Shown here piece by piece: positions 17,016-26,342 of a DNA stretch of 57,828 bases. Within the stretch, counting starts at the first letter, position 1; the number at the start of each line of letters is the position of its first letter. The translations under genes and the position numbers were made by a program. The notes under the pieces were generated by a model that saw only the letters and a program-made list of their open reading frames with translations, did no database searches and was not told where the DNA came from. Source of the DNA: Anaerolineae bacterium. Lineage in GTDB: Bacteria > Chloroflexota > Anaerolineae > Aggregatilineales > Phototrophicaceae. Location of the stretch: positions 12,358-70,185 of the forward strand of contig JAHDWN010000032.1 in NCBI GenBank assembly GCA_023382675.1, read 5' to 3'.

Positions 17016-17182
17016 GCCGACCGGTCAACCGGTCGGCTACATCTAATCAAGCATACTCAAGATGCTTCAATTCTAGCCCTTTTGATGATGTTTGTCCGTG
17101 CAGGTGGAGAACATCTGTCGGCATTCTCCCCAGCGCCTTCAGTGCGCTTGATTTCCCCTAGCCGACGAGTTGACTCGTCGGC
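17016..17182. repeat. Family A inverted pair, right flank of RAYT1
   Basis: The plus half has GCCGACCGGT/ACCGGTCGGC (17016-17037) and AGCAT/ATGCT (within 17045-17066). The minus half has AGCGC/GCGCT (within 17132-17153) and GCCGACGAGT/ACTCGTCGGC (17161-17182). CTAC at 17037-17040 reads GTAG on the minus strand. Compared with the left copy, the last stem changed GGGT/ACCC to GAGT/ACTC with pairing kept. Confidence 0.8.
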
Positions 17183-17232
17183 GGGCTCGCGCACAGGCTG
17201 GCTTGAAAGGCCTTATGTTGGCGTGGTAACCA

Positions 17233-17787
17233 CTACTCCCGAAAAACGTCACGTACCGGCAGACGAAAGCCCGGCAGCACGTCGCCGCCGTCGAGTGTGT
17301 CGTCGATTGTCCGCACGCGCACCGGCTTTCCCGGCTCATGCACGACGATCTCCATTGTGTCGGGATAGACCACCCACAGCAGCGTCCCGGCGGTGATATA
17401 GTTGCCGATTTTGATTGACAAACGCCGTGGGGAATCGGTCGGCGAAACCACCTCTACTGCCAGGTCGGGCGGGTTGGGATTGTAACCTTCTTTGACCAGT
17501 TCTGGTTGTCTCGCCTTGGAGATATACGCTACGTCGGGAGCATAACGTTCACCGGACACCATGTAACCACCAGCCTCCCCGGTCACGTGACCGGACTGGT
17601 TTGTCTCGCGCAGATGCAGTTTGATGTGAAAACTCAAGGTGGAGGCGATGGCTGATGAATAAGGATTGGACGGCACTTCGACAATCTCCCCACCGATGTA
17701 TTCAAACAACCGATCCGCGTTTTCAGGCAGTCGGGTAATGGTGTCAAACTCCTCGACCGAGATAACCGTTCGTGTGGGCAGCGCCAT
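17233..17787 (-). CDS. Uma2-family (DUF820) restriction-like endonuclease
   Basis: A 184-residue protein with the PD-(D/E)XK-type Uma2 fold: YIGGEIVEVP (first acidic residue), ERYAPDVAYI, LAVEVVSPTDSPRRLSIKIGNY (E-x-V...K core) and LWVVYPDTMEIVVHEP. The family is expanded in cyanobacteria and Chloroflexota. Its biological role is unclear; recruitment by mobile elements and a nuclease activity have been proposed. The ATG at 17787 has AAGGG eight bases upstream; an ATG two codons earlier is too close to it. Confidence 0.85.
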   Translation of the reverse strand: MALPTRTVISVEEFDTITRLPENADRLFEYIGGEIVEVPSNPYSSAIASTLSFHIKLHLRETNQSGHVTGEAGGYMVSGERYAPDVAYISKARQPELVKEGYNPNPPDLAVEVVSPTDSPRRLSIKIGNYITAGTLLWVVYPDTMEIVVHEPGKPVRVRTIDDTLDGGDVLPGFRLPVRDVFRE

Positions 17788-17854
17788 CGTCATATCCCTT
17801 CGTCGCCTTCAGTATAGCAGGAATCGGAATCGTTGCTCAATCGACGGACAGCCC

Positions 17855-18430
17855 TCACCTCTTCCCCAAATACTCCCGCCTGAGCAGCCCGTACTGCTTG
17901 ATGTCGACGAAGCGGCCATGCTCGAAGATGCTCTCGCGCCAGGTGCCTTCGTGCGTGAAGCCAACCTTCTCCAGCACGCGCTCGGAGGCGAGGTTGCCCG
18001 CCGTGCAGTCGGCCTGGACGCGGTGCAGATCGAGGTTGTCGAAGCACCAGCGCACGAGCGTGTGCGTCGCCTCGGTGACGTAGCCGCGTCCCCAGTACGC
18101 CCGGTTGAGATCGTAGCCGATGTCGACGCGGCGGTGCTCGCGCGACCAGAAGTGGAAGCCGATGGTGCCGATCAGCCGGTCATCGCCGCCCTTGAGCGTG
18201 ATCGCCCAGCGCGCCGCCGCACGATTCAGAAAATGGCCGCTCATCCAGTCAATGAAAGCGACCGCCTCGTCGAGCGTCCCGCACGGCGGCTCCAGGATGA
18301 TGTACTGCTGTACGTCGGGATGAGCGAACAGGTCGATCAGCGCCTGGGCGTCCGCGTGGGTGATGGCGCGCAGGCGCAGGCGCTCGGTTTCGAGGATCGG
18401 GAGATGCGAGAAGTCGAACAAGACGGCCAT
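17855..18430 (-). CDS. GNAT acetyltransferase, RimJ/RimL type
   Basis: A 191-residue acetyltransferase: LETERLRLRAITHADAQAL (strand 1 and helix 1), IGTIGFHFW, the acetyl-CoA loop region YWGRGYVTEA and NLASERVLEKVGF. This is the pattern of N-acetyltransferases acting on ribosomal protein N-termini or on small amines. GGAG lies seven bases ahead of the ATG. The specific substrate is not deducible. Confidence 0.85.
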   Translation of the reverse strand: MAVLFDFSHLPILETERLRLRAITHADAQALIDLFAHPDVQQYIILEPPCGTLDEAVAFIDWMSGHFLNRAAARWAITLKGGDDRLIGTIGFHFWSREHRRVDIGYDLNRAYWGRGYVTEATHTLVRWCFDNLDLHRVQADCTAGNLASERVLEKVGFTHEGTWRESIFEHGRFVDIKQYGLLRREYLGKR

Positions 18431-18483
18431 GGGGTTGCTCCTGGGTGATGGGCTTAGTCCCGCACGTGATACCCATTTTAGCG

Positions 18484-18906
18484 AGTGAGGGAGCTTTTTA
18501 CAGGTTTGGACGGGTCATAGAAGGGCTGGCGGCAGCCTTGATAGGGTCTGATCACCTCTGAGCGTGGCTATGGAAGTGCTCCGCAGGTGGAACTATTGCG
18601 CGCGTTGGGCGTGATTGCAGCCCGCTTGAGCGGGCGCGGCCCTAGCCAGGGTATTTATGCCCTGGCGGTGTATGAAGACGGGCGAGACAGGTCTCGCCCG
18701 TACCAAGGTCGTCATCATCTGTCGTTCAAAAACCCAGCGCCCTCACTCTTGAACCCAGAACTGAGTGCCGAGCACCTTCTTCCCGTACTGTGAACCCAGT
18801 ACCCAGCACAGTACCGAGTACGGAGTACCCACATCCCGCACCGTGAACCCAGTACTCCGAACTCAGAACCCAGTACTGAGCACTGAGTACCGAGCACCGA
18901 GCACCA
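18484..18906. repeat. Three-hairpin cluster and heptamer repeat, no gene
   Basis: GCCCGC/GCGGGC (18620-18635), GCCAGGG/CCCTGGC (18645-18666) and an 11-bp perfect stem ACGGGCGAGAC/GTCTCGCCCGT (18678-18701) follow each other. 18743-18905 is then a drifting 7-bp repeat of the form GAGYACY, on which short frames are open in several phases. Such frames are treated as artefacts. Confidence 0.65.
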
Positions 18907-18912
18907 ACCGTC

Positions 18913-20820
18913 CTATTCCTCCAGCGTGCTCGTGTCGCCTTCGGGCAGGCCCTGCGCACGGGCACGCAGCACGCGGCGCATGATCTTGCCGCTGCGGGTC
19001 TTGGGCAGCACGTCCACGAACTCGATCTTGGCGGGCACGGCGATCGGGCCGATCTCGTGGCGGATGTGATCCTTGAGCGCGTCTTTGAGTTCCTCGCTCT
19101 TTTCGGCCCCGGCGCGCAGGATGCAGTAGGCGTAGATGATGTTGCCCTTGATCTCGTCCGGGATGCCGATGACGGCGGACTCGGCGACCGCCGGGTGGCT
19201 GACCAGGCCGCTCTCGACCTCCGCTGTGCCCAGACGATAGCCGCTGACCTTGATCACGTCGTCGTTGCGCCCGATGATCCAGATGTAGCCGTCGTCGTCC
19301 TTGCGCGCCGTGTCGCCGGTCAGATACCAGCCCTGCTTGTCATAAGCGCTCCAGTACTGATTGACGTAGCGCTCAGGATCGCCGTAGACCGTGCGCAGCA
19401 TTCCCGGCCACGGCTGCTGAACGACGAGCACGCCGTCTACGCCCGCAGGCACAGGATTCCCGTGCTCATCGACCACATCGACCTTGATGCCGGGGAAGGG
19501 GCGGGTCGCTGTGCCGGGCTTGAGCGGCATGCTCGGCACCGGCGTGATCATGAAGCCGCCGGTTTCGGTCTGCCACCAGGTGTCCATGATCGGGCAGCGC
19601 TCTTTGCCGATGATGCGGTGATACCAGCGCCACGCCTCCGGATTGATCGGCTCGCCGACGGTGCCCAGGATGCGCAGGCTGCTCAGGTCGCGGCGGTTCG
19701 GCCAGTTGTCGCCGAAGCGCATCAGGCCGCGGATAGCTGTCGGCGCGGTGTAGAGGATGCTGACGCCGTAATCCTCCACGATCCGCCACCAGCGGTCGGG
19801 ATAGGGATGGTTCGGCGCGCCCTCGTAGAGGATGCTGGTCGCGCCCAGGATCAGCGGCGCGTAGACGATGTAGCTGTGCCCGGTGATCCAGCCCGGATCG
19901 GCGGCGCACCAGTAGCGATCCTCGTCGGTGATGTCGAACACGCACGAGAGCGTCGTCGAGGTGTAGACCGCGTAGCCGCCGTGGGTATGCAGCACGCCCT
20001 TGGGCTTGCCGGTCGTGCCGCTGGTGTAGAGGATGAACAGCGGGTCTTCCGCGTCCATGACTTCGGTCTCGCAGTAAGGGCTGGCAATCGGCAGGCCCAT
20101 CAGGTCGTGATACCAGTAGTCGCGTCCTTGTTCCATGGTGACTTCATGGCCGGTGCGCTTGACCACGATCACCGTCTCGACGATCGGTGAGCGGCGCACG
20201 GCCTCATCGACCACATCCTTGAGGCGGACGATATTGCCGCGCAGCCACGCGCCATCAGCCGTGACGAGCACCTTGCTCTGCGCATCCTCGATGCGGTCGG
20301 CCAGCGCCTGCTCACTGAAGCCGCCGTAGACGACGCTGTGGACCGCGCCAATCTTGGCGCAGGCCAGCATCGCGATCATGATCTCCGGGATGCGCCCCAT
20401 GTAGATGGTCACGCGGTCGCCTTTGCGCACGCCCATGCTGCGCAGAACGTTGGCGAACTTGTTCGTCTCTTTCCACAGCCGCCAGTACGAGAGCGTGCAT
20501 TTGTCGCCCGGCTCACCCTCCCAGATCAAGGCGAGCTTGTTCTTGCGCCAGGTCTTGACGTGCCGGTCGAGCGCGTTGGCGGCGATGTTGATCTTGCCGC
20601 CGACGAACCACTTGTAGAACGGCGCTCTGCTCTCGTCCAGCACCTTCTGCCAGGGCGTATACCAATCGAGATTGCTCGCCATCTTGCCCCAAAATGCTTC
20701 CAGATCGCGCTCGGCCTCGGCGTACATCGCCTCGTAGTCCGGCACACGCGCGCTCTTGATGATCTCCTCACTGGGGTAATACCACTCGTTCGTCGCAGGA
20801 TTAATTGTTTGGTCGGTCAT
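18913..20820 (-). CDS. acs: Acetyl-CoA synthetase (AMP-forming)
   Basis: A 635-residue ANL-superfamily ligase making acetyl-CoA from acetate, ATP and CoA through acetyl-adenylate. It is full length with the expected signatures: [20 protein letters not shown], the P-loop [48 protein letters not shown] and the C-terminal [11 protein letters not shown]. The Lys of that last motif is the regulatory acetylation site in known Acs enzymes. The start at 20820 is preferred because GAGGGAG lies 11 bases upstream; an ATG at 20841 gives seven extra residues without a ribosome-binding site. Monocistronic. Confidence 0.95.
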   Translation of the reverse strand: MTDQTINPATNEWYYPSEEIIKSARVPDYEAMYAEAERDLEAFWGKMASNLDWYTPWQKVLDESRAPFYKWFVGGKINIAANALDRHVKTWRKNKLALIWEGEPGDKCTLSYWRLWKETNKFANVLRSMGVRKGDRVTIYMGRIPEIMIAMLACAKIGAVHSVVYGGFSEQALADRIEDAQSKVLVTADGAWLRGNIVRLKDVVDEAVRRSPIVETVIVVKRTGHEVTMEQGRDYWYHDLMGLPIASPYCETEVMDAEDPLFILYTSGTTGKPKGVLHTHGGYAVYTSTTLSCVFDITDEDRYWCAADPGWITGHSYIVYAPLILGATSILYEGAPNHPYPDRWWRIVEDYGVSILYTAPTAIRGLMRFGDNWPNRRDLSSLRILGTVGEPINPEAWRWYHRIIGKERCPIMDTWWQTETGGFMITPVPSMPLKPGTATRPFPGIKVDVVDEHGNPVPAGVDGVLVVQQPWPGMLRTVYGDPERYVNQYWSAYDKQGWYLTGDTARKDDDGYIWIIGRNDDVIKVSGYRLGTAEVESGLVSHPAVAESAVIGIPDEIKGNIIYAYCILRAGAEKSEELKDALKDHIRHEIGPIAVPAKIEFVDVLPKTRSGKIMRRVLRARAQGLPEGDTSTLEE

Positions 20821-21081
20821 GATAAAAACGCTCTCCCTCATTCTCGGCGCGGACAGAGTTTAAGTGCGGGCGCGAATTATACCGCGCCAGACGCTTAAGC
20901 AAAGTCAAATCGAGTAAAGGTTGGCTTGAGTTTCGGGCGAATTTGTGCGGATGTTGTGCCGATTAATTCTTCGATTCTTTTAGCGGGACTAAACTTAAAA
21001 ATGGAGAAGATCGGTCAAGTCAAATCAACGCTAAGCGAATTATCGATTCTGGCCTGTAATCATCACGTTGAGGACTTATCC

Positions 21082-24000
21082 ATGAATGTCAATCGGAAAC
21101 GAGCGAGAGAGCAATTAAGCATTGGTCAGGGTCTTGTGGAATATGCCTTGCTGCTCGCCTTCATCGGCCTGGCTGTCATTGGCATCACGCAAGTTCTGGA
21201 AGAGGCCACGGCCAACAAATTTGAAGATGTTAATTGTTTCTTGCAGCCTGGTGGCTTGTGCCCGCCGATTTGGGAGCCGGGCAGTTCCGCTGATCCGGGC
21301 GGAACCGGCATCCGGGGTGAAGCGCCCGGCACGATTGGTGGTACCGGTGGCACAGGTGGCACCGGCGGTACGGGTGGCACTGGCGGTACGGGTGGCACTG
21401 GCGGCACGGGTGGCACTGGTGGTACTGGCGGTACGGGCGGCACTGGCGGCACAGGTGGCACCGGCGGCACCGGCGGTACGGGTGGTACCGGCGGTACGGG
21501 TGGCACAGGCGCGACCTACGTGACAGGTGCGCTGTTGCGCCAGCAGTTCGACGGGATTGCCGGTAGCACGGTTGGTGATCTGACCGGGCACAGCGATTTC
21601 CCGGCAACGCCGACTGTCTGCGAAGTAGCGACCAGCTTTGAAGCGCCATCCAATATCGCTGACGACTACGGTGAGTGGATGCGTGGGTATCTGATTCCGC
21701 CGGCCAGCGGCGACTACACTTTCTGGATCGCCAGTGATGGCAACAGCGAGCTGTGGTTGAGCACGGATGCGAGCGAGAGCAACAAACAGCGCATCGCCAG
21801 GGTGCCCGATTGGACGAACCCTCGTGAATGGACGAAATACCCGGAACAGCAATCAGTGGCGATCACGCTGACGGCCGGGGTGGCCTACTATATTGAGGCG
21901 TTGATGAAAGAGGCCAGTGGCGACGACAATCTCGCGGTCGCGTGGCAAGGGCCAGGCGTGAGCAGTCGCGACGTCATTGCTGGTGACTATCTGTCAGCCG
22001 GCGGTCTGTACTGCACGATAGGTGGCCCCGAAGATCCGGGTGGCACGGGTGGTACGGGCGGCACGGGCGATCCGGGCGGCACGGGCGATCCGGGTGGCAC
22101 GGGTGGCACGGGCGGTACTGGCGGTACAGGCGGCACTGGCGGTACGGGCGGCACAGGTGGTTACACGACCGGCTCCCTGCTGCGCGAACAGTACGATGGA
22201 ATTGGCGGCAGCACGATTGACGATCTGACCGGGCACAGCAGTTTCCCGTTGTCACCGACCGTCTGCGCTACGGTCTCCAGCTTTGAAGCGCCGACCGACA
22301 TTGCCGACAACTACGGCGTGCGGCTGCGCGGCTATCTGGTGCCCACGGTCAGCGGCAGCTACACCTTCTGGATTGCCGGCGACGACCAGAGCGAACTGTG
22401 GCTGAGCACGGATACCGATTCGGCCAACAAACAGCGCATCGCCAGCGTGCCCGATTGGACGAACCCGCGTGAGTGGACGAAATACAGCGAACAGCAGTCG
22501 GTGTCGATCACGCTGACAGCCGGGGTCGGCTATTACATCGAAGCGCTGATGAAAGAGTCCGGCGGCGGCGACAATCTCGCTGTTGCCTGGCAAGGCCCAG
22601 GCATGAGCAGCCGTGAAGTCATCCCCGGCAGCAATCTGGCCCACGATGGTATGTCCTGTTCGGGCGGTGGTGGTACGGGTGGCACTGGGACGGTTTACAC
22701 GACCGGCGCGCTGCTGCGCGAAGAATACGACGGCATCCGCGGCACCAGCGTCAGCGATCTGACCGGGCATGCCAGTTTCCCGGACTCGCCGACCGTATGC
22801 GCCACGGTGTCCAGCTTTGAAGCGCCGACCGACATCGCCGAAAACTACGGGCAGCGCGTTCGCGGGTATCTGGTGCCGTCGCTCAGCGGCAGCTACACCT
22901 TCTGGATTGCAGGCGACGACAACAGCGAACTGTGGCTGAGCGCGGACGCAAATTCAGCCAACAAGCAATTGATCGCGCGCGTCCCCGGTTGGACTAATCC
23001 GCGTCAGTGGACGAAGTACGGCGAGCAGCAATCGGTGTCGATCATGCTGACTGCCGGGCAGGGCTACTACATCGAAGCGTTGATGAAAGAGTCCGGCGGC
23101 GGCGACAACCTCGCTGTTGCGTGGCAAGGCCCAGGCATGAGCAGCCGTGAAGTCATCCCCGGCGTCAACCTGTCACACGATGATATGACCTGTTCGGCGG
23201 GTGGCACGGGCGGCGGCACGCCGATCATCCCGTACAACACCGGCGTGATCCTGCGTGAACAGTACAACGGAATCACCGGCAGCAACGTCAGTGATCTGAC
23301 GAGCAGCAGCCGCTTCCCAGCGTCGCCGAACGTGTGCGCTTCGGAGACGAGTTTCGAAGCGCCCTCCGGCATCGCCGACAATTACGGGCAGCGGATGCGT
23401 GGCTTGCTGATCCCCATCACCAGTGGTACGTATACCTTCTGGATCGCTGCGGACAATACGGCTGAGCTGTGGCTGAGCAGCGATACCAACTCGGCCAACA
23501 AGCAGTTGATCGCACGTGTCCCCGGCTGGACATCCTCCCGCCAGTGGACGAAATACACAGAACAGCAGTCGACTACGATCACGCTGACGGCCGGCCGGGC
23601 ATACTATATCGAGGCGCTGATGAAAGAAGGTACCGGCGGCGATAACCTCGCGGTTGCGTGGCAAGGACCAGGCATGAGCGGCCCAACGGTCATTCCCGGT
23701 GCCAGTCTGTCCAGCGATGGTATGACGTGTACCGCCGTGACCACCACGATCTATACCACGGGGCAGATCGCCCGCCAGGTCTGGTGGTCGATCAGTGGCT
23801 CCGCCGTGTCCAATCTGACTGGCAACAGCCGCTACCCGGATTCGCCCGACGAGTGCTCGCTGTCGACAAGCTTCGAAGCGCCGAGCAACATCGGTAATAG
23901 CTACGGCGAACGGATGCGCGGCTTCCTGATCCCATCGGTCAGCGGCAGCTACACCTTCTGGATCGCCAGCAACAACGATGGTGAACTCTGGTTGAGCATC

Positions 24001-24255
24001 GATGAAAACCCGGCCAACCGGCAGCGCATCGCCTACGTCTCTGGTTATACGAACGTCCGGGAGTGGAACAAGTATAGCTCCCAGCGATCAGCATCGATCA
24101 CGCTGAATGCGGGCCAGGCCTATTACATCGAGGCGCTCTTGAAGGAGGGTACCAATACCGACAACCTGGCGGTGGCGTGGCAGGGGCCTGGCATGAGCGG
24201 CCCAACGGTCATCCCTGGCAGCAATCTATCGGCGACAGGCATCGCCTGTCCGTAA
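21082..24255 (+). CDS. Type IVb pilin-like protein with five PA14 domains
   Basis: A 1057-residue exported protein. The start at 21082 has GAGGA seven bases upstream. Residues 1-40 look like a Flp/TadE-type prepilin: a basic leader, then G15-QGLVEYALLLAFIGLAV, with Glu20 at +5 and Tyr at +6 of the predicted processed helix. A Gly-Gly-Thr linker of 19 nine-base units (21337-21507) follows. Five PA14 domains come next, at about residues 146-315, 360-528, 538-706, 717-884 and 890-1057, each ending in DNLAVAWQGPG. PA14 modules bind carbohydrates. Linkers shorten along the protein. The role as a pilus- or surface-displayed adhesin is inferred; no tad genes are nearby. Confidence 0.82.
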   Translation: MNVNRKRAREQLSIGQGLVEYALLLAFIGLAVIGITQVLEEATANKFEDVNCFLQPGGLCPPIWEPGSSADPGGTGIRGEAPGTIGGTGGTGGTGGTGGTGGTGGTGGTGGTGGTGGTGGTGGTGGTGGTGGTGGTGGTGGTGATYVTGALLRQQFDGIAGSTVGDLTGHSDFPATPTVCEVATSFEAPSNIADDYGEWMRGYLIPPASGDYTFWIASDGNSELWLSTDASESNKQRIARVPDWTNPREWTKYPEQQSVAITLTAGVAYYIEALMKEASGDDNLAVAWQGPGVSSRDVIAGDYLSAGGLYCTIGGPEDPGGTGGTGGTGDPGGTGDPGGTGGTGGTGGTGGTGGTGGTGGYTTGSLLREQYDGIGGSTIDDLTGHSSFPLSPTVCATVSSFEAPTDIADNYGVRLRGYLVPTVSGSYTFWIAGDDQSELWLSTDTDSANKQRIASVPDWTNPREWTKYSEQQSVSITLTAGVGYYIEALMKESGGGDNLAVAWQGPGMSSREVIPGSNLAHDGMSCSGGGGTGGTGTVYTTGALLREEYDGIRGTSVSDLTGHASFPDSPTVCATVSSFEAPTDIAENYGQRVRGYLVPSLSGSYTFWIAGDDNSELWLSADANSANKQLIARVPGWTNPRQWTKYGEQQSVSIMLTAGQGYYIEALMKESGGGDNLAVAWQGPGMSSREVIPGVNLSHDDMTCSAGGTGGGTPIIPYNTGVILREQYNGITGSNVSDLTSSSRFPASPNVCASETSFEAPSGIADNYGQRMRGLLIPITSGTYTFWIAADNTAELWLSSDTNSANKQLIARVPGWTSSRQWTKYTEQQSTTITLTAGRAYYIEALMKEGTGGDNLAVAWQGPGMSGPTVIPGASLSSDGMTCTAVTTTIYTTGQIARQVWWSISGSAVSNLTGNSRYPDSPDECSLSTSFEAPSNIGNSYGERMRGFLIPSVSGSYTFWIASNNDGELWLSIDENPANRQRIAYVSGYTNVREWNKYSSQRSASITLNAGQAYYIEALLKEGTNTDNLAVAWQGPGMSGPTVIPGSNLSATGIACP
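21337..21507 (+). repeat. 19-unit 9-bp coding minisatellite (Gly-Gly-Thr)
   Basis: Nineteen consecutive units of the type GGYGGYACN encode Gly-Gly-Thr between the pilin-like helix and the first PA14 domain. Third positions vary among units while the encoded residues do not. A second, shorter tract interrupted by Asp-Pro is at about 22036-22160. Confidence 0.9.
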
Positions 24256-24276
24256 GCTTCTCACACACAATGGAGC

Positions 24277-24330
24277 GGTTTGGCGTCGCCAAACCATCAG
24301 AAGCGGGTCACATGGCCCGCTTTTGATTTT
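24277..24330 (+). terminator. GTTTGGCG palindrome followed by intrinsic terminator
   Basis: GGTTTGGCG/CGCCAAACC (24277-24295) is a family copy without its GTAG foot. It is followed by AAGCGGG (24301-24307) pairing with CCCGCTT (24316-24322) and a T-rich tract to 24330. It ends the PA14 gene transcript. Confidence 0.75.
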
Positions 24331-24419
24331 GGCAGTTGCCGGGCCGTTGGTACGTGCGTTTGGGCCGCGCTTGGGGTAGAGTCCAGACAATGTCGGCACA
24401 GTTGGCGAGGTGCGGGAGG

Positions 24420-25550
24420 ATGGGTGGCTCGATTCAACTTCTGACCGTGCGCGGTATTTCGATTCGGATGCACCTGACGTTTCCGCTGATCCTGATCTGG
24501 GCGATGCTTCAGTTCGGCGCGTTCAGCGGCCTGGGCTGGTCAGGCGCGCTGTTCGGCGCGCTGGCAACGCTGCTGCTGTTTGCCATCGTCGTGCTGCACG
24601 AACTGGGGCACAGCGTCGCCGCGCAGCATTACGGTGTGCCGGTCAACGAGATTGTCCTGCTGCCGATTGGCGGCGTCGCGCAGCTCAAGTACATCCCGGA
24701 AAAGCCGATCCAGGAATTCGTGATCGCCATCGCTGGCCCGGCGGTCAACATTGTGCTGGCGGTCATCCTGTACGTGCTCAACCGCGTCTTCGGCGTCGGC
24801 GGTACGCTCCAGGACCCCACGACGATGATCTTCGGCTTCGGCCAACTGAATGTCGATTCGATGTTCAACTATATTTTCACCGTCAACCTGTTCCTGGCGG
24901 GCTTCAACCTGATTCCGGCCTTCCCGATGGACGGCGGGCGTGTGCTGCGGGCGCTGCTGGCCTCGCGCATGGAGTATGGCCGCGCAACGGCGGTCGCGGT
25001 CAGCATCGGGCAGAGCCTCGCCTGGCTGATCGGTCTCTGGGGCTTCCTGAACGGCGGCTTCTTCCTGATTTTGATCGCGATTTTCATCTACATGGGCGCG
25101 GGCTATGAAGGCCAGTCGGTCGAGCTGCGCCGGGTGCTCGGCAAGCTCACCGTCCGGCAGGCGTATTCACGCCAGGCGCAGACACTCGCGCCGAACGCCA
25201 GCCTGCGCGACGCCATCGACCGCACGCTGCAATCGCTCCAGGCGGACTTCCCGATTTGCGATGGCGAGCGGCTCGTCGGCCTGCTGACCAACAAGCAGCT
25301 TGTCCAGGCGCTCGACCGCCATCCGCCAGAGACGCCGGTCTCCGCAATCATGACAAGGGACGTGCAGCCGGCCACACCGGGGGACTCGCTGTTCGACGTA
25401 CAGCAGCGCATGACCGAGCAGCAGCTCGACGCCGTGCCCGTGGTCGAGGGCGGGCGCTTTGTCGGCCTGCTGACCCTGCGCGATGTCGGTGAGGTCTTCC
25501 GCATCGCTTCGACGCGCCCGGATCTGTTGACCGAGACGGCGCGCACGTAA
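24420..25550 (+). CDS. Site-2 protease (M50) with CBS domains
   Basis: A 376-residue membrane metalloprotease. HELGH (His60, Glu61, His64) supplies the zinc ligands. The second conserved site is FNLIPAFPMDGGRVLRALL. Five or six hydrophobic helices fill the first 240 residues, followed by a paired CBS module (residues about 250-370: VSAIMTRDVQPATPGDSL and VPVVEGGRFVGLLTLRDV). Such enzymes cut membrane-bound regulators, and CBS domains usually sense adenosine nucleotides. The start at 24420 gives the usual short N-terminus; earlier in-frame starts add unlike sequence. No anti-sigma factor gene is adjacent. Confidence 0.88.
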   Translation: MGGSIQLLTVRGISIRMHLTFPLILIWAMLQFGAFSGLGWSGALFGALATLLLFAIVVLHELGHSVAAQHYGVPVNEIVLLPIGGVAQLKYIPEKPIQEFVIAIAGPAVNIVLAVILYVLNRVFGVGGTLQDPTTMIFGFGQLNVDSMFNYIFTVNLFLAGFNLIPAFPMDGGRVLRALLASRMEYGRATAVAVSIGQSLAWLIGLWGFLNGGFFLILIAIFIYMGAGYEGQSVELRRVLGKLTVRQAYSRQAQTLAPNASLRDAIDRTLQSLQADFPICDGERLVGLLTNKQLVQALDRHPPETPVSAIMTRDVQPATPGDSLFDVQQRMTEQQLDAVPVVEGGRFVGLLTLRDVGEVFRIASTRPDLLTETART

Positions 25551-25745
25551 TCGCGGCGGGGGCGCGTCTGATGCAGCGTACCAGGGGCGCATCATGATGC
25601 GCCCCTACGAAACTCCGTTGATGGATTTGCTGTCATTTGTAGGGGCAATCCGGTGGATTGCCCGGGCGACCCAGCGGGTCGCCCCTACGACAAGATTGTC
25701 CTTTGTGGTATGCTATGAGCCACTGAGAACCACATAGGATCAATT
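25551..25745. repeat. Two GTAG-class palindromic elements
   Basis: A perfect 24-bp palindrome with half-site AGGGGCGCATCA (25583-25606) is followed by CTAC. A two-hairpin element at 25639-25688 is bounded by GTAG and CTAC; its hairpins are GGGCAATCC/GGATTGCCC and GGGCGACCC/GGGTCGCCC. Both fit the REP format. Confidence 0.65.
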
Positions 25746-26201
25746 ATGGTCGAAATCACCCTGCGCGAGGTTACGCGCGACAACTGGCGACCTCTCGTCT
25801 TGCTCTCGCGCGCGCTGCCGCAAGATCAACAGCGTTATGTGGCGCACAATGCGATCTCGATGCTCGACGCGCACTATAGCGACGGCGCGTACACTCAGTT
25901 CGGCGTCTACGCGGGAGAGCAGCCGGTCGGCTACGTGCTCTACGGTCACGACAATGATTCGGCGCAGTGGTGGATCATCCGGGTGATGATCGCGCACGGC
26001 GAGCAGGGCAAAGGCTACGGGCGCGCCGCCATGCAGCAGGTGATCGAGCGGCTGCGGGCGACGCCCGGCTGCGACGCCATCTACATCAGCTTCGTGCCGG
26101 AAAATCAGGCCGCGCGGGCGCTCTACAGCAGCCTCGGCTTCGAGGACACCGGCGAAGTCGAGGATGGTGAGGCCGTCTACCGGCTGGCGCTAACGCCGTA
26201 G
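25746..26201 (+). CDS. GNAT acetyltransferase, BltD/spermidine-acetyltransferase-like
   Basis: A 151-residue acetyltransferase whose whole length parallels Bacillus BltD: ITLREVTRDNWRPLVLL, a helix ending VAHNAISMLDAHY, VYAGEQPVGYVLYG, the acetyl-CoA loop GEQGKGYGRAAM and the C-terminal YISFVPENQAARALYSSLGF. BltD-type enzymes acetylate spermidine and spermine and so control polyamine pools. Substrate transfer by similarity is probable but unproven. Translation starts at the ATG at 25746, with no strong ribosome-binding site. The gene follows the REP elements directly. Confidence 0.8.
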   Translation: MVEITLREVTRDNWRPLVLLSRALPQDQQRYVAHNAISMLDAHYSDGAYTQFGVYAGEQPVGYVLYGHDNDSAQWWIIRVMIAHGEQGKGYGRAAMQQVIERLRATPGCDAIYISFVPENQAARALYSSLGFEDTGEVEDGEAVYRLALTP

Positions 26202-26232
26202 TGCAATCTCGCAAGGGATGACCTGAATATGT

Positions 26233-26302
26233 CCTCATCCCCACCCCTGAACCTGACGGTTCTTCCCCTCCCCATCGCGATGGGGAAGGGAACGAGGGGC
26301 GG
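26233..26302. repeat. Palindromic repeat type D, copy 2
   Basis: CCCCACCCCTGAACC, then GGTTC, then a palindrome centred on CCCCATCG/CGATGGGG, as at 1116-1185. One arm has an extra A, so the palindrome is slightly imperfect. Confidence 0.7.
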
Positions 26303-26342
26303 GGAGTCGTGCCAAAACGCGACTCCGAGCTCGCCGTAAGCC

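Noticed and set aside
16403..17182. CRISPR array from repeated hairpins near RAYT1
   Set aside because: Copies are inverted pairs with unequal spacing and covarying stems; there are no regular spacers and no cas genes.
18715..18965. Two small minus-strand frames rich in VLGS/SVLS
   Set aside because: They read the 7-bp repeat in different phases; no start site and no conserved sequence.
21126..21506. Minus-strand Pro-Pro-Val repeat protein
   Set aside because: It is the antisense reading of the Gly-Gly-Thr minisatellite in the PA14 gene.
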